A program made the translations under genes and the position numbers. The notes under the pieces are model-generated. The model worked only from the letters and a program-made list of their open reading frames with translations, was not told the origin of the DNA and ran no database searches. Positions 55,301-61,100 of a stretch of DNA of 64,000 nucleotides are shown here, in pieces (position 1 is the stretch's first letter; the number at the start of each line of letters is the position of its first letter). The stretch is from JAHRAW01 sp028066695 (lineage in GTDB: Bacteria > Pseudomonadota > Gammaproteobacteria > Arenicellales > Poriferihabitantaceae): NCBI GenBank assembly GCA_963457535.1, contig OY734803.1, positions 2,201,097 through 2,265,096 of the forward strand, read 5' to 3'.

Positions 55301-56576
55301 GCGAGAAATCGCCGATGCCGCCGCCGTTTACCGCGGCGACTTGCACATCGTAGGCGGTGCCGTTGGTCAGGCCGGTAATGGTGAAGTTGGTGTCGGTTCC
55401 GCCGGTGAGCACGCCGTTGTTGCCGGCGCCGTTCCAGTCGCCGGCCGGGTTGCCGCTTGCGGCCGCGGTGCGCCAGCGCACGCGGTTGTCGGTGATGCTG
55501 TTGCCGTTGTCGTTCGGCGCGGTCCAGGAAACTTTAATGGACTGGAAATCCGCGGTCAAAGTCGGCGCGCCCGGCGCGTCCGGCGCTTGGATCGCGGTGG
55601 AGGTGATTTGTCCGGTGGCGGTGATCGCGCCGCTCGGCAGCGCGTAGTTGGCCGAGGCGACCGGGGTGCCGCCGGAACCGGTCACCGTCAAAACGAGTTG
55701 CGCGCCGGTCAGACCGGTGATACCGATGTTGTCGCCGGCGGCGGCGCTGGCAAACTCCGCGGTCGGCGACGGGACCAGCGCGAGTGTGCCGGTATGCCCG
55801 GCGACCAGGCCGGTAATGGTGGCTTCCACCGTGGCGCCGGTGGTGGAGGTTCCGCCGCCTTGCGCCTTGGTCAGTTTGACATCAGCCAGAGTCAGTGATT
55901 TCGGCGTGACATCGCCGGTGACCGAACTGGCGCCGGCGAGCGAGTAGTTGCCGGCTTTGTCGCCGCTGAGGGCGAAGCCGGCGATGGTGATGTCTTCGCC
56001 GGCTTGTCCCGGCAATATGAACGGGCTTACTTTCGTCTGGTAGGTGCCGCCGGTCACATCCACATCGTTCTCATCGCCGCTGACGATGTCGTCCGCGGCA
56101 AAAGATCCGCCCAAATCCGCGGGCGCGGCCGGCGTACCGTCATAGACTTTGTCGGCCGAGGTGGAAGTGTAGGTGACTTCTTTCGGGGTGATGGTGAAAG
56201 AGGAGCCGGGCGCGAGGACGATGGTGTATTTTTCCCGGACACCGCCTTTGATGATGACCGTATCCGCGTTTTCCGGAAGGGAGAACGCATACGAGCCGGC
56301 GTCTTCCCCCGGGGCGCGCCGCAGATGCTCATTGCGGTTTGCGGTCTTTCGGATTGCGTTGAGGTTGTCCGTGGCGTCGCTGGGGATGTCCAGCGTGTAG
56401 TTAAACCGCTTCGGCTCGTCGTCGCCGTAGGTTTTGGAGGTCGTGGTCGGCGTCAGCGTCAGTTGGATTTTTGATGACTGCGCGACCGCCGCCGATGCGA
56501 AAGCGATCAAAACCGCCGCGACAAAAACGCGCGACACGCGCGCGCGCAGGGGAAGAAAAAGTGCTGAGAGTTTCAT
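49347..56576 (-). CDS. Giant exported MBG/YDG-FN3-cadherin-like repeat protein with dockerin-like C terminus
   Basis: 2409 residues from ATG 56576; the open frame extends further but the signal peptide (MKLSALFLPLRARV, then VFVAAVLIAFASAAVAQ) fixes the start. Rough layout: MBG/YDG modules 35-330 (KVYDGTPAAP), FN3 about 330-435, cadherin-like sandwich 436-548, FN3, cadherin-like, then two FN3 to about 945, then many MBG_2/YDG modules (KVYDGD, TLTKTYDG) to about 2290. The last 110 residues carry two dockerin-like Ca-binding repeats (DLDLSGAANGDEGVIIARYV and DVDGNAGINGWDAILISRYL). It is probably a secreted or surface adhesin-like protein. A close paralogue is encoded divergently at 58101. Confidence 0.85.
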   Translation of the reverse strand: MKLSALFLPLRARVSRVFVAAVLIAFASAAVAQSSKIQLTLTPTTTSKTYGDDEPKRFNYTLDIPSDATDNLNAIRKTANRNEHLRRAPGEDAGSYAFSLPENADTVIIKGGVREKYTIVLAPGSSFTITPKEVTYTSTSADKVYDGTPAAPADLGGSFAADDIVSGDENDVDVTGGTYQTKVSPFILPGQAGEDITIAGFALSGDKAGNYSLAGASSVTGDVTPKSLTLADVKLTKAQGGGTSTTGATVEATITGLVAGHTGTLALVPSPTAEFASAAAGDNIGITGLTGAQLVLTVTGSGGTPVASANYALPSGAITATGQITSTAIQAPDAPGAPTLTADFQSIKVSWTAPNDNGNSITDNRVRWRTAAASGNPAGDWNGAGNNGVLTGGTDTNFTITGLTNGTAYDVQVAAVNGGGIGDFSPSASSTPVANNANLASLAVTGSDNNALTLAPVFDAATEAYTVTVAAGIATVTVTATAADEAAATLQLVRTVSGTPGAAQTLTGGSASSAQALIRGDTTLAVTVTAGDSSTTKTYTVVLTRPNGPPGAPAAPTVSAGSAAGTLAVSWSAPTDTGGSAITGYAIRQGEEAASPTWSDVTHSGTATTATITGLDSGKTYEVQIAAINNLGTGPWSASGKGSPVAAQDNADISALTVVDSKGGTVALTPAFDAGTVAYTAGVANDITGVRFTATFLGSGIVIGGDADNDPATGVQSTAVAINVGEEKAITLIVTAQDGSTTKTYTVTVTRAAGVPAKPADPTVARSSTVSRSVDVTWTWSGGADNNGSAVTAFHVQWRKPGDSNWLPDATGQVISDPADRSYAVTGLEPGENYQARVRAVNAIGNSKWSDTARAKASGPPAKPTSTPTLSAFPGGLSVNAPSSNEDDGGSAYNRNRVFRYRLADKGDGSPGEWQTQQGTNGGNIAGLTGGSVYDVQYAFRNGFASDNTGPFSDTGKGTPTRRDLTLTPMAASKVYGEADPVFDYTANSFFGSGVGKNDVFTAVPFERVPGEDAGEYAFRLKNPVPWVAAGNVAGQYNLITTLGGSAKFTITKKEVTYTSTAADKVYDGDRDAPDNLGGSFTAGVVTATVNGVSIDDTAADKLSVGGGLFADKAVGDDKTVTQFALEGSSKDNYSLASGSSVTGDISQLATTLTLGVRSRVYDATTDTGTVTPAFSPEIISGDTVTVDVSGAAYADANAGAAKAITGVADAQITGADKDNYDITIVATGEVTKRPLRVAAGGSGNALPSTAALGDRSLLTIASGVSGEGLVGTDTAATVLSGSIERGTETGSAPRFTSPLTIGTLAASDNYELFFTAGEFIRTSLQTLVVTPVEKTRVYGAADPAAFTYTVAPASGSNYVTGDDENTVFFTAGQAVVQRVAGDDAGRYSFSLVDPLPLADSGDSAKYIFIIAPGSDYEVTPKELGATAIVLTKTYDSLTAITGATLSGGALSGAVGSEVVTLTLKSDAGGNYAAADVGTGIVLSGVDNSDFELDATSPAKATNYRLTTNLNLSGVITAKEVAVAQITLTKAYDGNVEYGASSIKTGSGEITGEAGSEELVLTPSAAGQYDLADAGTRTFTGAQFTLAAAGGNAKPGNYELPASFEVNGEITPKEVTVGDITVTKTFDDSDSMAGVELAGGAVTGAIGTQTFTLQLAAANDGTFDSPDAATTIGVTGADFELVAPSGDTESKPANYTLPALTINGVIEPKALTFSGTATLRKVYDGNNVADPSIPNPDPTGLQVAPFKASETEVIGGVIGGAVGTNTFRLALVDGGDITYAQADVGEKLALNDADAADFQLQAAGDGKPANYTLPDAITAEGEITRRTVTVAEVTLTKTYDGSAAITPATELSGGELGNLVPGELLALSVVTGRGGFAQTGAGSDLSVPGARLRLADGAGGKADNYALPATPDIIGVIEPRAITIVAPQLTKEYDKTTGFGDTKLVAGTGEVSGTLGEDALILAPTAGVYASAGVGENIIISGITWELRAAPGNSAEPGNYTFPASFEVDTETLVAGLIQPRTLRVSAGNTPTKEYDGTINAPAGFDKADAAALNLNGLLQGDDINFAEGANTYNSKNVLEATHITLNIGGAAAPNYRLENKAGIPAEITRKQVTLSNIVPGSTAAPKVYDGTTDGPSGFTWSGSGGNQPAFPAGVPVPGDEGKLTFTLTGARYASKDVGTVTLIPILTGGADGDESANYEVQSGTSGEITKRPLRIAAKNAVGLDRAEAMLEYTLESGVAGEGLVTGESADEVVHGALAVGSTANADGSFPIEQGTLASNGNYEIFFTPAVFFPSGRLDLDLSGAANGDEGVIIARYVFGLRGDALTAGITLGNTVDAATLETRLKSLVDDGTLDVDGNAGINGWDAILISRYLLGVTEAAGLTDGFAAGAVDADAAKAAVEALLPAAE

Positions 56577-56696
56577 TGGGTTCGGACCTCGGTGTTGGGT
56601 TTGGAGATTAAGATTTGTTCGGCGCCGCCATTTCACGGCAATACGGCGACAACGCACGGCGGCGCGTCAATGGACGGCAGGGCAAAATAGGCGGCT

Positions 56697-56726
56697 ATTC
56701 TATATCCGGCGTTTTGCCGGTTGCAA
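56697..56726 (-). promoter_or_regulatory. Promoter of giant gene 1 with inverted repeat in spacer
   Basis: On the minus strand TTGCAA (56721-56726) and TAGAAT (56697-56702) are 18 bp apart. The spacer is filled by CCGGC-GTTTT-GCCGG (56706-56720), a perfect inverted repeat that could be an operator. Giant gene 2 also uses TTGCAA as its -35. Confidence 0.5.
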
Positions 56727-56764
56727 GTTTTTTGGCATTTTTTTGCAATTTTTTTTGCGGGAGT

Positions 56765-56834
56765 GGGGGCGGGTTTTTGGGGGGATTTTTGGGGGAATGG
56801 GGGGATTTGAGGGGGGTTTTGGGGGTGGGGAGGG
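56765..56834 (+). other. G-run tract (G-quadruplex potential)
   Basis: Nine runs of three to six G separated by short T/A stretches lie within 70 bp on the plus strand, between the promoter of giant gene 1 and the promoter of structured RNA C. It is flanked by T-tracts. No gene is visible in this stretch. Confidence 0.8.
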
Positions 56835-56855
56835 CGAGTTTTTTCGTAAAAAGGC

Positions 56856-56883
56856 TTGACAGGGGCGGTGGTGGGGCTATACT
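56856..56883 (+). promoter_or_regulatory. Promoter of structured RNA C (and D)
   Basis: TTGACA (56856-56861), 16-bp spacer of GGGG-rich sequence, TATACT (56878-56883). No separate promoter is seen for copy D, so C and D are probably one transcript. Confidence 0.75.
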
Positions 56884-56889
56884 GCGGCG

Positions 56890-56968
56890 ATGGCTGGCTA
56901 GCGGCTAGGTAATGGTCCTCATTCGCCCCATTGGCGCGCCTGATTACCCCGGCAATCGGCAGAGCGCG
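56890..56968 (+). ncRNA. Structured small RNA, copy C
   Basis: Core GGTAAT (56908-56913), then GGTCCTCAT. The matching strand is ATTACC (56943-56948), so the C-G pair of copies A, B and E is replaced by a U-A pair on both sides. Outer stem CGCGC-CTG (56935-56942) pairs with CAG-A-GCGCG (56960-56968, one bulged A). Inner hairpin CCG-GCAAT-CGG (56949-56959). There is no T-run at the end, so transcription probably continues into copy D. Confidence 0.7.
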
Positions 56969-57009
56969 TAACTATTTCTACTCGTCGCGCAAACGCGCGA
57001 TGCGAACGA

Positions 57010-57096
57010 ATAGCGTGGTCGCGGCTTGGTAATGGTCCACATAACCCCCATTGGCGCGCCTGATTACCCCGGCAATTCTTTGCCGGCAGAGCGCGC
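57010..57096 (+). ncRNA. Structured small RNA, copy D
   Basis: Core GGTAAT (57028-57033) with GGTCCACAT; matching ATTACC (57063-57068). The inner hairpin is extended, CCGGCAA (57069-57075) with TTGCCGG (57080-57086), loop TTCT. The outer stem GCGCGC/CTG pairs with CAG-A-GCGCGC (57087-57096). A separate hairpin (TCGCGC-AAAC-GCGCGA, near 56983-56998) lies between C and D. The last stem base is 2 bp from the stop codon of the convergent BECR-like paralogue 2. Confidence 0.7.
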
Positions 57097-57098
57097 AT

Positions 57099-57572
57099 TT
57101 ACTTCAAGTTTTTCTTTCCGTGGTAGGTGATCATCACCGGGTTCCCGAGTTCATCCAGGTCAATCACCAAAATTCGTTTCAGCCCCGCATGATCGAATTG
57201 CCACCGCCCGTATTTGTTTTTATAGGGCGTTGCTTCCTGCAGGATTCTCGGGATGTCCGCATACCATTCCGGCGGCACATTCTTGTCTCGCCAGTCCCGC
57301 GCTTTCTTCACTCCCGGCCCGTGCCGCCACCACATCTTCTCCGCCACAGGCTCGGTCAGTCGCAGCACTTTTGACTTTGCCCCGATCTTGTGCATCAGGC
57401 CGTCGCGAAGCGCCGCCAGCGGAACAAAGTCCGCCGTCACAGATTTCGGATTCGTGCTCGCTGGCTTAGGCCCCGTCGACTTCGGCCGCGCCACGCGTGG
57501 TTTCAGCAGATACCGCGCAAACTCCGCCCCGCGCACAAACGCGTCCACCGCTTTGCTGTCCCAGTCGTCCAT
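57099..57572 (-). CDS. BECR/PBECR-like small protein, paralogue 2 (possible RNase toxin)
   Basis: 157 residues from ATG 57572, which aligns with the start of paralogue 1; an ATG nine bases earlier (57581) is also in frame. TAGAAT at 57597-57602 is a likely -10, as upstream of paralogue 1. The C-terminal region (VLRLTEPVAEKMWWRHGPG, VPPEWYADIPRIL, LKRILVIDLDELGNPVMITYHGKK) is strongly conserved with paralogue 1, while the N-terminal linker is repetitive (PKSTGPKPASTNPKS). Function as for paralogue 1, tentative. It converges on structured RNAs C-D. Confidence 0.6.
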   Translation of the reverse strand: MDDWDSKAVDAFVRGAEFARYLLKPRVARPKSTGPKPASTNPKSVTADFVPLAALRDGLMHKIGAKSKVLRLTEPVAEKMWWRHGPGVKKARDWRDKNVPPEWYADIPRILQEATPYKNKYGRWQFDHAGLKRILVIDLDELGNPVMITYHGKKNLK

Positions 57573-57669
57573 ATTCCTCATTCGTTTCTTCGCGCCATTC
57601 TACACCGCCCGACTGGTCATTGCGGAAAAATCACCAAAAAAACTCCTTAAATTTTTTTCCCCGAAACAC

Positions 57670-57697
57670 TTGACACCACCCCCCACCCCGGCATAAA
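57670..57697 (+). promoter_or_regulatory. Promoter of structured RNA E
   Basis: TTGACA (57670-57675), 16-bp C-rich spacer, CATAAA (57692-57697). It matches the promoters of A, B and C in layout. Confidence 0.65.
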
Positions 57698-57703
57698 TTC
57701 CCC

Positions 57704-57797
57704 CCACAGGCGCGGGGGAGTGGCTCGGCAATGGCCCACATAACCTCGGCCTCCCGTTGTCCGGCATATCTGATTGCCCCGCGTTTGCGCGGCAGAT
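57704..57797 (+). ncRNA. Structured small RNA, copy E
   Basis: Core GGCAAT (57727-57732) with GGCCCACAT; matching ATTGCC (57773-57778). Outer stem ATCTG (57768-57772) pairs with CAGAT (57793-57797). Inner hairpin CCGCG-TTTG-CGCGG (57779-57792). The linker is longer than in the other copies. It is the only copy not abutting a BECR-like gene: it lies between that gene's promoter and giant gene 2, pointing at the latter. Confidence 0.7.
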
Positions 57798-57823
57798 TGC
57801 CCCTTTCCTCCTCAAAAATCCCC

Positions 57824-57910
57824 GCGGAAACCGGATTTTCCGCCAAAAACCGCCGCTTCCGCGGCGGCAAAATCCCCGCAAAAAAATGCAAATCTGCGGC
57901 ATTTTTTTGC
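57824..57910 (+). other. Three consecutive hairpins before the giant gene 2 promoter
   Basis: GCGGAAA/TTTCCGC (57824-57843), CCGCCGC-TTCC-GCGGCGG (57850-57867) and a perfect 12-bp inverted repeat GCAAAAAAATGC/GCATTTTTTTGC (57878-57889 and 57899-57910). The last has a run of seven T in its 3' arm on either strand. They may terminate RNA E read-through and insulate the next promoter. Confidence 0.55.
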
Positions 57911-57919
57911 GCAAACCCC

Positions 57920-57948
57920 TTGCAATTTGCAAAAAGCGCATTTATACT
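57920..57948 (+). promoter_or_regulatory. Promoter of giant gene 2
   Basis: TTGCAA (57920-57925), 17-bp spacer, TATACT (57943-57948), giving a leader of about 145 nt before the ATG at 58101. Confidence 0.65.
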
Positions 57949-57967
57949 CGCGCGTCATTTTTGCCTT

Positions 57968-57995
57968 GCCGCCGTGATTTATTGCGGCGATTTTT
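57968..57995 (+). terminator. Possible leader attenuator hairpin of giant gene 2
   Basis: GCCGC (57968-57972) pairs with GCGGC (57984-57988), followed by GATTTTT. It lies 15-20 nt after the predicted start of transcription and could cause early termination. The stem is short, so this is uncertain. Confidence 0.3.
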
Positions 57996-58100
57996 GAAAC
58001 ACCAACCAACGCCAACGCCAAACGTATTTTTCCCACTTCGCCGCAGCCGGGCGGGTATGCCCGCGCGCCGCGCGCACATCCACTGACAGAGGTAACCGCA

Positions 58101-61100
58101 ATGAAATTCGCCAACCTTTTTGCTTCTCTTCGCGCGCGCATGGCGCGCGTCATCGCCGCCGGCATCGCCGCCGCCGTCATGCTGTTCGCTTTCGTTCCGC
58201 CGGCGCCGGCGCAGGGCAAGCCCGTTCTGACCATCACGCCGAACGCGGGACAACAAAAGTTTTATCGGTTTAGGGAGCCGAGCGATGGTTTCACTTTCAC
58301 CGTGGCCGGCTGGACCGGCGGCGACGACCCGAGTGACGAACTCACCGGCAAAAACAAACAGAAGAAAGTGCTGGTTCGTGAGTCGGGGCAAAATGTCGGC
58401 ACTTATGCCTACCTGCTCCACAACAATGCGAAAACCAATCTTCTCAAGAATGCAGCCGCGCGGGAAAAATACGACATCGCGTTGGCGACCACCGACCGGG
58501 TTTTCACGATCCGTCCAAGGACTGTCTGGTACGTCACGCGTAACGCCCGCAAAGTCTATGACGGCACCGACGCCGGGCCCGTGGACCTCGGCGGGAATTG
58601 GCGCGAAGGCTCCGGGCCCCATGGGAATGATGATGCGTCCGTTACCGGCGGCCGATACACTGCCGGGCCGGCGGTCGGTCAAAACAAAACGATCGTCGAC
58701 GCGCAACTCATCGGCGAGGACGCCGGCAACTATATGTTGCGTTTTGATGGTGGTATCGGCGGTGGTGGAACCTTACCGGCTATCGGCAACATCACCCCGC
58801 GCCCGCTGACGCTGAGCAATGTCGTCCTGAGCAAAGCGGCCGACGGCGGCACCGAAATCGCCGGCGCGAGGGTCACCGCCGACATCGGCAATGTGGTTGC
58901 CGGGCAGTCGGTCATTTTGGGCGTGAAAAGCGACGCAACCGGCGCTTTTTCCCAGGCGGCCGTGGGCACCGGCCTTACGGTCACCGGGCTTGACGGCGAC
59001 GAGTTGGAAATCCTCTCGGTCACCGGCGGCCACGGCCCCGAGTCCTACTCGGTGCCGAGCGGCGCTCTCGCCGCCACCGGCAGCATCGCCGTGGCTGTGC
59101 AGCAGGACGACGCCGACATCACCAGCCTCACGCTGGAGGATTCGGAGGGCAATACGATAACGCCCAGCCCGGCGTTTGATGCGGCCACCACCACCTACAC
59201 CGCCACCATCACCGGCGGCAATGTGAAATTCACCGCGGTCTTCGTCGGCTCCAAAATCGTGGTGGGCGGGAACAACGCCAACACGCCGGCGAGCGGCATC
59301 CAAAGCGCCAACGCGCGCAACCAGGACCTGCGCCCCGGCCAGGCCGAGCCCGTCACGCTGGTGGTAACCGCGCAGGACGGCAGCACCACCAAGACCTACA
59401 CCTTCCAGATCACGCGCGCGGCGGTTCCGCCGGTTGCGGCGCCGGCAAATCCGGCGGTGGCGGTCGGCACCGCGGCCGGCTCGCTGAATGTCACCTGGGA
59501 GCCGGTTCCGTCCGGCAACTTTGGCGGCGCGGAGATCAGCGCCTACCAAGTGCGCTGGGGGGAGGACGAGGCCACCGTCGCCTGGAACGCAAACGGCGAC
59601 GGCGTTAATGCCGGCGACGGGGACGCGCGCGCCTACACCATCACCGGCCTGGACGCCGGCACGACCTATCAGGTGCAAGTCGCCGGGGTCAACTCGGCCG
59701 GCACCGGCGAGTGGAGCAACTCGGTCATCGGCGTACCGGAGGCGGCGCAGAACGACGCCACCATCAGCGAAATCACCGTCACCGACTCGGCCGGCGACGC
59801 GGTCACGATTTCCCCGTCGTTTGACCCGGCCACCGATGCCTACACCGGCAGCATTCCCACCATCGCCACCGGCGTGAAATTCAACGCGGTTTTTGCCGGC
59901 TCCGGAGTGGTGGTGAACGGCGAAATCGGCAACACGCCTGCAAGCGGCGCCGACAGCAGCCTGGTCACCATCGCGGTCGCCGGCAGCGAGGCGATTGAAC
60001 TGGTGGTAACCGCGAAGGACGGCTCCACCACCAAAACCTACACCTTCACGATTACCCGCCCGGCCGGCGCGCCGATTGTCGCGCCGGCGAATCCGACGGC
60101 GGTTGTCGGCGCCGCGGCCGGCTCGCTGACTTTCACCTGGGACGGAGTCGCCGCCGCCGGCAACGGCGGCTCGGCCATCACCGGCTACCAAGTGCGCTGG
60201 GGGCAGGACGCGCGCGATGTCGCCTGGAATGAAGGCGGCGACGGCGTTCTCGCCGGCGGCGGCGCCGACGCGCGCTCCTACACCATCACCGGTCTGGAGG
60301 TCGGCACTCTCTACCAGATGCAGGTTGCGGCAGTCAACACGAACGGCATCGGCGTTTGGTCGGCCTCGGCCACCGGCACGCCGGAGGCGGTCTCGGACAA
60401 CGCCGACATCACCGTGCTCGCCGCAAACGGCGCCGACGGCGTTACCACGTTCGTCCTCACCCCGGAGTTTTCCGCGATGACCACTTCCTACGCGGCCATG
60501 GTCGCCAACGAAGTGGAAGGCGTGATTTTCACCGCGACTTTCGCCGGCACCAAGTTGGTGATCGGCGGCGACGCCGACAACTCGCCGGCGAGCGGCGCGG
60601 CCGGCGATGTAGTGTCGCTCAGCCCCGGCGTGGCGAAAGACATCACGCTGGTGGTAACCGCGGCGGACGGCAGCACCACGAAGACTTACACCGTGACGGT
60701 GACGCGCGCGGCCGGCGTTCCGCGCAAGCCGGGTGCGCCGGGGCTCGGGATCGGCGAGTTCACGTCCAATCCCGGCGACATCAACATCCGCTGGAACTGG
60801 GCCGGAGGCGCGGACAACAACGGCGCGGCGCACACCGGATACCGGTATCAATGGCGCGCGAAAGGGGCATCCGCCTGGGAGCCGGATGCCATGGGCACTT
60901 GGGTAGCCCAGACCGGCGCCATCAGTCGAAGCATCAACATCAGCGGCCTTCAGGTGGGCACGCTCTACCAAGTGCGCTGGCGCATCGTCAACAGCGTCGG
61001 CGACGGCCCGTGGTCGGATGTCGCCGAGAGCCGCACCTCGGGTCCGCCGCGCGCCACCGCGACTTTTGATGCGGTCCCCGGGCACGGCAAAATTTCCATC

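Noticed and set aside
57600..58086. Small frames between the BECR-like gene and giant gene 2
   Set aside because: They cross RNA E, the hairpin series and the promoter, lack ribosome-binding sites and have no recognisable domain.
58773..61085. Minus-strand open frame of 770 codons
   Set aside because: It is a shadow of giant gene 2 for the same reason. The plus-strand product has a signal peptide and clear FN3/MBG modules.
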